Assembly (NCBI GenBank): GCA_937858275.1
Contig: CALLZK010000022.1
Span: 1 to 32,872 of the forward strand
Direction: 5' to 3'
Length of the DNA stretch: 32,872 bases
From: an uncultured bacterium
Lineage (GTDB): Bacteria > Patescibacteriota > Minisyncoccia > Phycocordibacterales > JAACPR01
The position numbers and the translations under genes were made by a program. Every line of letters starts with the position of its first letter. Position 1 is the first letter of the stretch. Under the pieces are notes generated by a model. The model searched no databases. It saw only the letters and a list, made by a program, of their open reading frames with translations, and was not told the origin of the DNA. Shown here piece after piece: positions 19,897 through 28,726 of this stretch.

Positions 19897-22341
19897 ATGT
19901 ATAAAAAAATCAAAAAAATAATAAAACCGTGGCTAAAAATAATACTAGTTGCATTTTTGTTTATAACTGGTGGATTATTTATATGGTTAGCATCTTTGGA
20001 TTTACCAAATTTAAATAACTTTGAAGAAAGAAGGGTTGCCCAATCCACAAAAATATTTGATAGAACTGGAGAAATAATATTGTACGATGTTCATGGCGAT
20101 ATAAAAAGAACAATAGTGCCACTTGAACAAATATCTGATTATCTAAAAATGGCTACAATTTCAATAGAAGATAAAAATTTTTATGAACATAATGGAATCC
20201 AAATATCCGCCATATTTAGAGCAGTAATAACAAACTTATCAACAGGAGACCTTCTTGGCGGACAAGGCGGATCAACCATTACACAGCAAGTAATAAAAAA
20301 TGCTCTTTTAACTAGAGAAAAAAAAGTTTCCAGAAAAATAAAAGAATGGGTTTTGGCACCAAGACTAGAAAGAAAATTAACCAAAAATCAAATTCTTGAA
20401 ATTTATTTAAACGAAATACCTTACGGTGGAAATGTATACGGTGCCGAAGAAGCCGCTAGAAGATTTTTTGGGAAACAAGCAAAAGATTTGAGTTTGCCAG
20501 AAGCTGCATATTTGGCAGCATTACCACAAGCACCAACATTTTATTCTCCTTACGGAAACAATGTAGAAAAATTAGAGGCCAGAAAAAATCTTGTTATTGA
20601 TCAAATGGTTGTCGCTGGATATATTACAAAAGAAGAGGCTGAATCTGCAAAAAATTCAGAGGTTGAATTTCAAAAACAACAACAATTTGGTATAAAAGCT
20701 CCTCATTTTGTAATGTATGTTAGAGAATTATTAGAGAAAGAATATGGTAAAGATGTTGTAGAACAAGGCGGATTAAGAGTTATAACAACACTTGATTGGG
20801 AATTACAACAAGAAGCAGAAGAAATTGTAAAAAAATATGCTTTTATAAACAAAGATAGATTTGATGCGGAAAATGCTTCAATTGTAGCAACCGATCCAAA
20901 AAGCGGTGAAATTTTGGTTATGGTTGGTTCAAGAGATTATTTTGATGAACAAATAGATGGAAATTTTAATATTGCAACAACAGTCAGACAACCAGGTTCC
21001 GCATTCAAACCAATAGTTTATGCTGAAGCATTTAACAAAGGTTATAGACCAGAAACAATTGTTTTTGATTTACAAACAGAATTTTCTACTGCTTGTGCCG
21101 GTGGAGGTAGCTGTTATAGTCCTGGCAACTATGACAATATTTTTAGAGGTCCAATGAGTTTAAGAGATGCTTTGGCACAATCTGTGAATGTTCCCGCAGT
21201 AAAAGTTTTATATCTTGCAGGAATTAGAGATTCACTAAATTTAGCAAAAAGAATGGGAATAGAAACATTAACAAATGTTGATAGATATGGATTAACTCTT
21301 GTATTAGGAGGCGGTGAAGTTAGACCTCTTGATATGGCATCTGCTTACGGAATTTTTGCAAATGACGGATTAAAATATCCTCAAAATGCAATACTAAAAA
21401 TTCAAGATAATAAAGAAAAAGTTTTATTTGAAAAAAGAAATGAGTTACCGGACAGAATTTTATCAGAAAATGTTTCAAGAATGATAACCGATGTTTTATC
21501 TGACAATGTTGCAAGAACACCAGCTTTTGGTTCAAGCTCCTTTCTATTTTTTCCAAATAATGATGTTGCTGTAAAGACTGGTACAACAAACGACTACAGA
21601 GATGCATGGATAGTTGGATATACACCAAACATATCAGTGTCAGCATGGGCTGGAAATAATGACAACAGGTCTATGGAAAAAAGAGTTGCCGGATTTATCG
21701 TTGCTCCAATGTGGAACGAATTTATGCAAATAGCTCTACAAAAAATGCAACACGATAATTTTATAAGACCAACTCAATTATCGTTAGATGTTAAACCTAT
21801 AATTGGAGGATTTTGGAAAGGTGAAACAACTAGTGTTATTCAAGATGAAAATGGTGAACAAAAAGTTGTTGTAACAGGAAAAGGTGGTGGGATACATTCT
21901 ATATTACATTGGGTAAATAGAAGCGACCCCCTTGGACCAATGCCATCCAATCCTTGGAGTGATCCTCAATATGAATTATGGGAAATACCGGTCAGAAACT
22001 GGGTTTCAAGACAAAATATCTCAGACAATGTGGAAATAACTGATTTAAATAATTTTCAAGCACCAAAACTACAAATCATAAGTTTGAGTAATAATAATAA
22101 TTATTTATCAGATAGTCCTTTTGTTATTGTTGTAGAAATGTCAGACAGAAGAAAAATAGTTAGCGGTGAGGTTTTTGTAAATAATCAAAAAATAGGAAAT
22201 ATAGATGCAAATACAAATTCATTTATGGTAATTCCAAAAGAAAATCAAGTATTTTCAGAAAAAAACATATTGAAAGTTTCAATCAAAGATGAGCTTGGAA
22301 ATTCATTTAATTCTGAAATAAATTTTGGAATAATTAATTAA
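19897..22341 (+). CDS. Class A penicillin-binding protein (transglycosylase/transpeptidase)
   Basis: This 814-residue bifunctional protein has a basic cytoplasmic start and one transmembrane helix (about 13-33). The GT51 transglycosylase domain has its catalytic Glu in IEDKNFYEHNG (E91) and GGSTITQQ (about 124-131). The transpeptidase domain carries S368-x-x-K371 (GSAFKP), S429-V-N and K560-T-G-T-T. A C-terminal region of about 150 residues looks like an added beta-rich domain. It polymerises and cross-links peptidoglycan on the outer face of the membrane. With the Mur ligase at 6177, it shows the cell makes its own wall. The last four bases overlap the converging gene. Confidence 0.95.
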   Translation: MYKKIKKIIKPWLKIILVAFLFITGGLFIWLASLDLPNLNNFEERRVAQSTKIFDRTGEIILYDVHGDIKRTIVPLEQISDYLKMATISIEDKNFYEHNGIQISAIFRAVITNLSTGDLLGGQGGSTITQQVIKNALLTREKKVSRKIKEWVLAPRLERKLTKNQILEIYLNEIPYGGNVYGAEEAARRFFGKQAKDLSLPEAAYLAALPQAPTFYSPYGNNVEKLEARKNLVIDQMVVAGYITKEEAESAKNSEVEFQKQQQFGIKAPHFVMYVRELLEKEYGKDVVEQGGLRVITTLDWELQQEAEEIVKKYAFINKDRFDAENASIVATDPKSGEILVMVGSRDYFDEQIDGNFNIATTVRQPGSAFKPIVYAEAFNKGYRPETIVFDLQTEFSTACAGGGSCYSPGNYDNIFRGPMSLRDALAQSVNVPAVKVLYLAGIRDSLNLAKRMGIETLTNVDRYGLTLVLGGGEVRPLDMASAYGIFANDGLKYPQNAILKIQDNKEKVLFEKRNELPDRILSENVSRMITDVLSDNVARTPAFGSSSFLFFPNNDVAVKTGTTNDYRDAWIVGYTPNISVSAWAGNNDNRSMEKRVAGFIVAPMWNEFMQIALQKMQHDNFIRPTQLSLDVKPIIGGFWKGETTSVIQDENGEQKVVVTGKGGGIHSILHWVNRSDPLGPMPSNPWSDPQYELWEIPVRNWVSRQNISDNVEITDLNNFQAPKLQIISLSNNNNYLSDSPFVIVVEMSDRRKIVSGEVFVNNQKIGNIDANTNSFMVIPKENQVFSEKNILKVSIKDELGNSFNSEINFGIIN

Positions 22342-22601
22342 ATAATTTTTTTATCAAAAGAATCAACACTATTTAGTTTTAAATTTATTTTTTCTTGAAT
22401 CTTTTTTTTATTTATAAATATTTCTGTTTTCTCTACCCCAACCTTATTTATCTTGACAATCTTTTTTTGAACATCAATATCTTTTGTTGTTAATTCAATA
22501 TTACAGACCTCTTTAACTGATTCAATTATAATTTTTTTTAGATTTGAATCTTTTAATTCTAAATTAAAAAACTTTTTTAAATAAAAAGAAATTTGTTGCA
22601 T
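22338..22601 (-). CDS. Small protein after dnaN, possibly DciA/DUF721-like
   Basis: This 87-residue basic protein has no membrane segment. The C-terminal half alternates hydrophobic and charged residues (KKIVKINKVGVEKTEIFINKKKI, a region near 45-68), resembling the end of DUF721/DciA proteins, where a strand pair is followed by a helix ending in LN. DciA-type proteins help load the replicative helicase, which would suit its place in the dnaA-dnaN operon. The similarity is weak and the protein is short. The ATG overlaps the dnaN stop (TAATG), so the two are translationally coupled. Confidence 0.55.
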   Translation of the reverse strand: MQQISFYLKKFFNLELKDSNLKKIIIESVKEVCNIELTTKDIDVQKKIVKINKVGVEKTEIFINKKKIQEKINLKLNSVDSFDKKII

Positions 22602-23707
22602 TATCTCTTTACAATACTACTTACAAGATACATAAAACTTTTATCATTTGATGGCTGTATAATCATTGGTTTGTCATTTCCAAAAAATTTCATATCTATT
22701 GAATCTGATTTTATTGAGGAAAAACTATCTGTTATATATTTACTGTTAAAAGAAATCGCCAAATCTTCACCCGTAATTTTTGATTTTAAAATATTTTTTG
22801 TTTCACCAACATCATTAGAATTAGAATTTATTTGAAATATATTTTCTTTTGGTAAAATTGAAAAATATATTTGATTAAATTTATCAGCAAAAATATTTGA
22901 AACCCTCAAAACAGTTGCCAAATCCTCTTTCAAAACTTGAATTTCTGTTTTTACTTCTTTTGGTATAATTTGTTTGTAGTCAGGAAAATTTCCTTCAACA
23001 ACTCTTGAAATTAAAGTTATTTTTTCTGAGATTATAATTAATTGATCATCTTTAAAACAAAGTTCTATCTGTTCATCTAAATCATCCAAAACTCTTATTA
23101 TTTCTGATACATTTTTGTATGGTATCAAAACACTTTCAAAAGTTTCTGAATTTTTAACTTTTATTTTCTTTTCTGCCAATCTGAAAGTGTCAGTTCCAAC
23201 AAAAACCAAGTCCCCGTCATCATGATACACATAAACGCTAGAAAACTCGGGTTTAATGATTGAAACTGCAGTACTATACCAAACAGACGATAAACCGTTT
23301 ATCAAGTCGCCAGAGTCAATTTTAAAGCTTTTAGAAGGTTTTTCTAACTTGATCTCAGGAAAATCTTCTGGTGACTGAGTTTTTATAACAGTGTCTGTGG
23401 TTTGACTGGTTATCTTAAGATTATTTGAGGAGAAATCAAAATTTAAATAAGAATCGTTTTTTGGTAAATTTAAAATGAAAGAGCTTAGTATTGATGCTGG
23501 AACAAGTATTGTTTTATCTAAATCATTTTTTATTTTAAGAGAGACAATAATGCTTATATCTAGATTTGTAGCCTTTATCTTTAACAAATTTTCTGAAAAT
23601 TCAAATAACAAACATGCCAATGCTGGTAGTGTTGAATTTTTAGATGCTATCTTTTCTACTTTAGATAACAAATTCGCTAGTTTTTCTTTATTTATTTCTA
23701 ATTTCAT
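22601..23707 (-). CDS. dnaN: DNA polymerase III beta sliding clamp
   Basis: This 368-residue protein has normal clamp length and three repeated domains. The start MKLEINKEKLANLLSKVEKI, then TLPALACLLFEF and LKIKATNLDISI, are typical of domain 1. EGNFPDYKQIIPKE in the middle and the C-terminal FMYLVSSIVKR (equivalent of the MPMRL tail) are also conserved. It encircles DNA and tethers polymerases; HolA at 9473 is a likely loader part. It follows dnaA after a 235-bp spacer containing DnaA boxes, and is coupled to the small gene downstream. Confidence 0.97.
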   Translation of the reverse strand: MKLEINKEKLANLLSKVEKIASKNSTLPALACLLFEFSENLLKIKATNLDISIIVSLKIKNDLDKTILVPASILSSFILNLPKNDSYLNFDFSSNNLKITSQTTDTVIKTQSPEDFPEIKLEKPSKSFKIDSGDLINGLSSVWYSTAVSIIKPEFSSVYVYHDDGDLVFVGTDTFRLAEKKIKVKNSETFESVLIPYKNVSEIIRVLDDLDEQIELCFKDDQLIIISEKITLISRVVEGNFPDYKQIIPKEVKTEIQVLKEDLATVLRVSNIFADKFNQIYFSILPKENIFQINSNSNDVGETKNILKSKITGEDLAISFNSKYITDSFSSIKSDSIDMKFFGNDKPMIIQPSNDKSFMYLVSSIVKR

Positions 23708-23942
23708 TTTAAATTTAAATTATTTATTATTATTAGGACTGTTAATATGTGTATAAGTCTTTTTTATGGCTAAAAACTTGTCTTTTTTAAGTTTTTTTAA
23801 TTTTAAAAACTGTGGATTACTTATTGATAAAAATAAAATTTGTTGATAACTTTTTAAACTTTAAATAATCACCCCTTTTGACCACAAATCAATAACACTT
23901 AATCCTTTACTTTTCCACAACTTTTACAGATACTTTTCAACT
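23708..23942. other. Putative replication origin (oriC) between dnaA and dnaN
   Basis: This 235-bp gene-free segment is very A/T-rich and contains DnaA-box-like 9-mers. TTATACACA (-, 23748-23756) is a perfect match to TTATNCACA. TAATCCACA (-, 23811-23819), TTATCAACA (-, 23841-23849) and TTTTCCACA (+, 23911-23919) differ from TTATCCACA at one position each. A/T runs between 23760 and 23810 could be the unwinding element. A further TTATCAACA lies at 25390-25398 on the other side of dnaA. The position beside dnaA and rpmH-rnpA-yidC is a classic origin setting. Confidence 0.7.
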
Positions 23943-25286
23943 TTATAACATTGATCGTATCTGATTAAGTTGTTGGGAAAGAGTATTATCTATTTTTAGA
24001 TCGTTTTTGATTTTTTCACATGAATGAATAACTGTTGTATGATCTCTTCCCCCCAGTTTCTCACCTATTGTTGGATATGAAATGTTAAAATCTTCTCTCA
24101 TTATGTACATAATAATCTGTCTCGGTCTAACAACCTCTTTTTTTCTTGTTTTATCACATATACTTGCCTCTTCAACATTAAAAAAGTCCGATATTATTTT
24201 TATTAATTCGTTAACAGACACTAATTTTTTTGGTTTTGAAGAGTTTTTTACCAAATCTCTTATTTCGTTGAAAGAAAGATTTTTGCCTTTTAGTTGTGTT
24301 TGACAAATTATTGAGTTTAATGCTCCCTCTATTTCTCTTATGTTTCCATCTACTGATTTTGCTACATAGTCATATATTTCTTTGTCTAATCTAATGTTAT
24401 TTTTTTCTGCTTTCACTTTCAATATTGCAACTCTTGATTCGTGATCTGGTGGAGATATATCAACCATCATTCCCTGATTAAATCTCGATTTTAACCTTTC
24501 TTCAAGACCACTGATAAAATTTGGATGTTTATCTGAAGAAAATATAATTTGCTTGTTATTGTCGTATAAAGTGTTAAATAAGTGAAATAATTCTTCCTGA
24601 GTTCTGTCTTTTCCGGATAGAAACTGAATATCGTCCATAATTAAAACATCGTATTTTCTATACTTGTCTTTAAATAAATTTACTTTATTTGATTGAACAG
24701 AACTTATGTATTCAATTGTAAATTTTTCAGAAGTTAGATAAAAAACCTTTTTTTCTGGATAAAGTGTTTTTATGGTATTGCCAACCGCTTGAAGAAGGTG
24801 AGTTTTTCCGTTTCCTGTGTTTCCGTATATAAATAATGGATTATAAATTATACCCGGTTGTCTTATTACTGCCTGAGAGGCCGCATGAGCTAACTCATTA
24901 AATGGACCTATTACAAAATTATCAAAAGTATATCTCGGGTTTAGATTATCTTCTTTGTTTATATAATAATCTGAAAGGGGTAGTTGATTTGTTGGCCCTA
25001 TTTTAATCTGACTAACTACTTTTTTGTTTTTATCGTTTTTGCTGACTATAAATTCTATAGATCTAACCTCTTCAGATATATCCCTTAGGGCCTTTAGGGT
25101 GTCTTTATAAAATTTGTTATTTAACCAGTCCCTAACAAAACTATTTGGAACACCCACCTGAACAATACCATCGCTTATTTTCACTATAAAAGTGTCTTTA
25201 AACCATGTATTAAAATTTGCTCTAGAAACCTGCTTCTCTATATTTTCCAAAGCCTGTTCCCAAATATCTTTATTATTATTTTGCAT
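23943..25286 (-). CDS. dnaA: Chromosomal replication initiator DnaA
   Basis: This 447-residue protein has domain I starting with DIWEQALENIEKQVSRANFNTWF and a short linker. The AAA+ domain has Walker A GNTGNGKTH, Walker B VLIMDDIQFL, and LFNTLYDNNKQIIFSSD and LKSRFNQGM (sensor/arginine regions). Domain IV carries the DNA-binding signature GGRDHTTVIHSCEKI near the C-terminus. It binds DnaA boxes and opens the origin. Its length is typical. An inferred -10 (TATAAT, 25329-25334, -) lies about 42 nt before the ATG, so this gene has a leader, unlike most others here; no SD is obvious in it. Confidence 0.98.
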   Translation of the reverse strand: MQNNNKDIWEQALENIEKQVSRANFNTWFKDTFIVKISDGIVQVGVPNSFVRDWLNNKFYKDTLKALRDISEEVRSIEFIVSKNDKNKKVVSQIKIGPTNQLPLSDYYINKEDNLNPRYTFDNFVIGPFNELAHAASQAVIRQPGIIYNPLFIYGNTGNGKTHLLQAVGNTIKTLYPEKKVFYLTSEKFTIEYISSVQSNKVNLFKDKYRKYDVLIMDDIQFLSGKDRTQEELFHLFNTLYDNNKQIIFSSDKHPNFISGLEERLKSRFNQGMMVDISPPDHESRVAILKVKAEKNNIRLDKEIYDYVAKSVDGNIREIEGALNSIICQTQLKGKNLSFNEIRDLVKNSSKPKKLVSVNELIKIISDFFNVEEASICDKTRKKEVVRPRQIIMYIMREDFNISYPTIGEKLGGRDHTTVIHSCEKIKNDLKIDNTLSQQLNQIRSML

Positions 25287-25414
25287 ACTTATTAAATGAT
25301 TTTAAAATTACTTTTCTTTGTTGACCATATTATATACCCGAATTTAATTTTAAGAACTTGCTTAAAAACATAATTTATGTTAAAAACATGTTGATAACCT
25401 GTTAATTAAATTTA
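25287..25414. promoter_or_regulatory. dnaA-rpmH divergent control region
   Basis: This 128-bp spacer holds a minus-strand TATAAT (25329-25334) for dnaA and a DnaA-box-like TTATCAACA (-, 25390-25398) 16 nt before the rpmH ATG. The box could belong to the origin or mediate control of dnaA and rpmH by DnaA. Confidence 0.5.
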
Positions 25415-25548
25415 TGTCAATAACATATCAACCCAAAAAAAGAAAAAGAGCAAAAACTCACGGTTTTTTAGTTAGAAATAAAACCAAAGGAGGAAAAAGA
25501 GTTTTGAAAAGTAGAAGACAAAAGGGCAGAAAAAAAATATCTGTATAA
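25415..25548 (+). CDS. rpmH: 50S ribosomal protein L34, with an apparent -1 frameshift
   Basis: From the ATG at 25415 the sequence reads MSITYQPKK, a perfect L34 start, then leaves the family and stops at 25469-25471. The frame one base back gives [18 protein letters not shown] and continues to [12 protein letters not shown] with a TAA at 25546-25548, which is the rest of L34. The switch is at a run of six A (25436-25441) followed by G; a seventh A, or a -1 slip, would restore a normal 44-residue protein. No ATG, GTG or TTG start serves the second frame alone. It is followed by rnpA with a TAATG overlap. A sequencing indel, transcript slippage or ribosomal frameshifting are all possible. Confidence 0.85.
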
Positions 25549-25865
25549 TGTTTTCATCAAAAAATAGATTAGACAACGAATCTGTTAGAAATATTTTAAA
25601 AAATAATGTCGGAGCAATCAATACTCCCCTATTTTATGCTAAAAGAATTAAAAATGATTTAAATTTATATAGATTTGCTATTTTGATACCAAAAAAAATA
25701 TATAAAAAAGCCGTAGATAGACACAAAATAAAGAGAAAAATTATATCAATAATAAAAGAATTTGAAGATATTTCAAAATGCGATTATGTTTTAACTTTGA
25801 AAAAAGACATTAACAGTCTTGATAAGACCGAAATACAAAAAGACTTGGTTAAAATTGTAAACTAA
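25548..25865 (+). CDS. rnpA: Ribonuclease P protein component
   Basis: This 105-residue basic protein has FAILIPKKIYKKAVDRHKIKRKI (about 43-65), the conserved RNase P protein core corresponding to the RNR motif region (here DRHKIKR rather than RNRxKR). It assists the catalytic RNA in removing tRNA 5' leaders; the RNA gene is not in the window. Its ATG overlaps the rpmH stop (TAATG), and rpmH-rnpA-yidC is a classic order next to dnaA. It is shorter than the E. coli protein (119), within the family range. Confidence 0.92.
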   Translation: MFSSKNRLDNESVRNILKNNVGAINTPLFYAKRIKNDLNLYRFAILIPKKIYKKAVDRHKIKRKIISIIKEFEDISKCDYVLTLKKDINSLDKTEIQKDLVKIVN

Positions 25866-25905
25866 GTTATTATATTTATTATATTAATTTTTAATAAAAA
25901 CATAA

Positions 25906-26634
25906 ATGAAAGATTTATTCATAAGCTTAATAGTACAACCATTTTACAACACACTTATTTTGTTAGTTGATTTTTTAACAACAGATTTAGGAATTGCAAT
26001 TATAATTTTGACTATAATAATAAGGACAATATTGTTTCCTCTTTCAAAAAGCCAAATTAGAACCCAAATAAAAATGCAACAAGTTCAGGGTCCTCTAAAA
26101 GAAATACAAAAAAAATATAAAGACGACAGAGAGGCGATGGGTAGAGAAATGCTAAAATTATATAAGGAACACAAACTAAATCCTTTTTCTGGAATATTTT
26201 TGATAATGATACAACTCCCTCTTTTGATTGGTTTGTATTATGTTTTTATGAATTCTGGATTACCAGAATTAAATACAAATCTTTTATACAGTTTTGTTCC
26301 AAGACCAGAATATATAAATACAAACTTTTTGGGAATGATAGAAATGACACAAAAAAGCTTATTATTAGCCATTTTAGCTATGATAACCCAATTTATTCAA
26401 ATGAAAATAATTTTACCAAAAAATATTTCCTCCTCAAAAAATGTTTCTTCTGGTGAAATAAATATGGAAGATATGATGAAGAATATGCAAAAACAAATGC
26501 TTTATATTATGCCAATAATTTTGTTTTTTGTTTCTTATACATTTGGAGCAATAATCGGACTTTACATTTTGGTCGGAAATATTTATTCAATCGGACAAGA
26601 GTTGTATATTAGAAAAACAATTAAAAGGGATTAG
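25906..26634 (+). CDS. yidC: Membrane protein insertase YidC
   Basis: This 242-residue protein is the short form without the large periplasmic domain of Gram-negative YidC and without an obvious lipoprotein signal. TM helices lie at about 10-35 (ending IRTILFPLSKSQ), 97-115, 148-168 and 200-230. The hydrophilic hairpin between the first and second helices contains IKMQQVQGPLKEIQKKYKDD, and an Arg in IIIRTILF matches the groove arginine. It inserts membrane proteins alone or with Sec. It is last in the rpmH-rnpA-yidC operon and converges with the T4SS-like operon, 7 bp apart. Confidence 0.95.
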   Translation: MKDLFISLIVQPFYNTLILLVDFLTTDLGIAIIILTIIIRTILFPLSKSQIRTQIKMQQVQGPLKEIQKKYKDDREAMGREMLKLYKEHKLNPFSGIFLIMIQLPLLIGLYYVFMNSGLPELNTNLLYSFVPRPEYINTNFLGMIEMTQKSLLLAILAMITQFIQMKIILPKNISSSKNVSSGEINMEDMMKNMQKQMLYIMPIILFFVSYTFGAIIGLYILVGNIYSIGQELYIRKTIKRD

Positions 26635-26641
26635 TTTTTTA

Positions 26642-27898
26642 TTACATTTTACCAATGTATAAACTCCAAAGAGTTCTGTCTGATTTGTTCATGAAAACTA
26701 GGTAGTTTTCGTTTTCTGACAATTGTGGCTCTATAACATCCAGAGGTATTGGGAATGATGCCACAAGTTCAATAATGCCCGTATCTGTATTTATTTTTAT
26801 TATTTCATCGTCTGTTGAGACAATTCCCTGATACCAACTATCTGGCATTACACCCGACGGTATTCTTTTTGGTTGAGCACAATAAAGTATATTTTGTTCC
26901 TTGTTACTCCAAACACATTTTTCGGCAAATGTTTGCGACAGTAAAAGACTTCCTTCAGAGGTATTTGTAATGTATATGTTGTTGAATATTCTTCCTCCAA
27001 ATATTGAAGAGTAAAATATTTTTCCACCGCTTCTGTTAGATTTTGTTGTTATGCCGTTTAGTCCAGATATAATATTTCTTATTTGACCACCGTTTGGTGA
27101 TAAATTAAATACAAAACTTTCGTATAGACCACTGGCTTTTGTTGTTAATATTATTCCAGCATCATTCCATTCAGATATAAATTCAGTTATTGTTTGATCA
27201 AGTATGGCTCTTTGATCCTGAGGCATTTTTCCGTCAAAAGTATATCCTTTTCCTTCTTTTGTATAGAAAAACATGTCGCTTCCAATTTTTTTGGTAATAT
27301 AATCTATGTCTTTTGTTAAGAAAACACCTTTAATTTCTAATAGATCAGCACCTTCTTCATTAGTAGAAATTTCTGCTGGGTCTTTTTCTAAAATTCTACC
27401 AACAAATGTTTCTATTTCTCTATTTTGATTTAAATATCTTAATAAAACACTATTTCCATTATTAAAAAAGATTGCTTCTTGTATTCTTGGAATCGTCGTG
27501 TTTGTTATTCTTTGTAAATTTAAACTAGTTGAATTTGCCTCAAAAACATTACCTGTCGCCTTTTCTATGTATTTATATGTTGTTTCTATAATCTGCTCAT
27601 TATCTGTTGTTGTGGCCACTTTATCTGAAAGCATAAAACCTGCTACAGAACTTTCTGTTATTAATCTAAGTCTATTTGCTTTGGGATCAATTTTAACATC
27701 CACACCGGGCTGACTTGGTTGTTGTTGAACATTTTGATTTTCTGATCTTGGAAATATATCCCCAATTCTTCTTACTTGACCGTTTTCTGTAAGTTGATTT
27801 GCTGGCGAGTTGTCATAAAAGAAAATCATATACAAAACAAAACCTCCTGCCAAAATCGATACTATCATTAATATTAATATTGCTGTTTTTTTTGTCAT
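26642..27898 (-). CDS. Membrane-anchored extracytoplasmic protein of unknown function
   Basis: This 418-residue protein has an N-terminal transmembrane anchor (about 5-27), a proline/glutamine-rich linker (about 45-70) and a large domain rich in short strands and repeated GxIxxIxS-like segments. It ends with SENENYLVFMNKSDRTLWSLYIGKM-type sequence, whose pattern resembles WD/TolB-like propellers. No catalytic motif is seen. It is the last visible gene of the VirB4-containing operon, 2 bp after the VirB2-like gene, so it probably serves that secretion or pilus apparatus. A propeller fold is inference only. Confidence 0.65.
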   Translation of the reverse strand: MTKKTAILILMIVSILAGGFVLYMIFFYDNSPANQLTENGQVRRIGDIFPRSENQNVQQQPSQPGVDVKIDPKANRLRLITESSVAGFMLSDKVATTTDNEQIIETTYKYIEKATGNVFEANSTSLNLQRITNTTIPRIQEAIFFNNGNSVLLRYLNQNREIETFVGRILEKDPAEISTNEEGADLLEIKGVFLTKDIDYITKKIGSDMFFYTKEGKGYTFDGKMPQDQRAILDQTITEFISEWNDAGIILTTKASGLYESFVFNLSPNGGQIRNIISGLNGITTKSNRSGGKIFYSSIFGGRIFNNIYITNTSEGSLLLSQTFAEKCVWSNKEQNILYCAQPKRIPSGVMPDSWYQGIVSTDDEIIKINTDTGIIELVASFPIPLDVIEPQLSENENYLVFMNKSDRTLWSLYIGKM

Positions 27899-27900
27899 GT

Positions 27901-28725
27901 TTATGGTGTTGTGAAATTACTTAATTGATTATGATTCCATCCAGAACCAACCGCTTGTCCGGAATTTACATTATTAATTACACTTTGTACTGACACTGAA
28001 GTATTAAGAGGATTCTGTTGATTCTGATTTGTTACAATCAGTTGTCCTGTTGGTGTTTGTATATTAATTAGATTAACCCCGTCGGCTGTGACTGGACTAT
28101 TTAGATTTCCCGTTACTCCAGAGGCAGGAGCATTTTGATTAATTATGGATGAACTAATACTAACACCGCTTCCATTATTAGTTGTGTTTGGAGAGGCCGC
28201 TCCGCCTTCGCCGTTTCCTATATTAACTTGTCCGGATGTCGCACCACCAGTTGTTGCACCACCCCGACTATTATTTGCCTGATTTACTGATGTTGTAAAT
28301 CTCAATCCCAATATTTGCGGATTGATTGTGTTTAAAATAAGCCATGTAGATAATGCCAATATCAAACCAGCAACGGCAGAACTTATTTTTTGTTTTCCCT
28401 CACTTTTGTCAAAAATAGCATCTGTTGTCATGTATTGGATTCCACCTATTACAATAAACAAAATTGATAAAATTATTGCAATAGCTATTCCCCATTTAAA
28501 AAATAATGATACAAGATCTGAAAAGCTGGTTCTTGAACTACTTGGAAAAATATCGTTACCAGAAAGCGGAACATATTCCATGTTGGCTTGTGCGGTGTTT
28601 GATTGAGGTGAAAGGGTTAAAATTTGAGGATTATTTTTTATTATTGAAAATGAAAATATAAAAATAAAGCCACAAAGCATTGACCAGATTAAGACTTTAT
28701 TTTTTAAAATATTTTCTTTAAACAT
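27901..28725 (-). CDS. VirB2/TrbC-like pilin protein with long C-terminal tail
   Basis: In this 274-residue protein, residues 1-30 form a hydrophobic signal-like segment. The core at about 68-140 has two long hydrophobic helices (WGIAIAIILSILFIVIGGIQYM and AVAGLILALSTWLILNTINP, each a region) split by a short polar loop with KSEGKQKISS. This is the layout of VirB2/TrbC pilins of type IV secretion systems. Unusually, about 130 residues rich in Asn, Gly, Ser and Thr follow, low in complexity and probably surface-exposed. It lies in an operon with VirB4 and PrgI homologues. Plain VirB2 subunits have about 100 residues, so the tail is a notable addition. Confidence 0.75.
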   Translation of the reverse strand: MFKENILKNKVLIWSMLCGFIFIFSFSIIKNNPQILTLSPQSNTAQANMEYVPLSGNDIFPSSSRTSFSDLVSLFFKWGIAIAIILSILFIVIGGIQYMTTDAIFDKSEGKQKISSAVAGLILALSTWLILNTINPQILGLRFTTSVNQANNSRGGATTGGATSGQVNIGNGEGGAASPNTTNNGSGVSISSSIINQNAPASGVTGNLNSPVTADGVNLINIQTPTGQLIVTNQNQQNPLNTSVSVQSVINNVNSGQAVGSGWNHNQLSNFTTP

Positions 28726-28726
28726 A

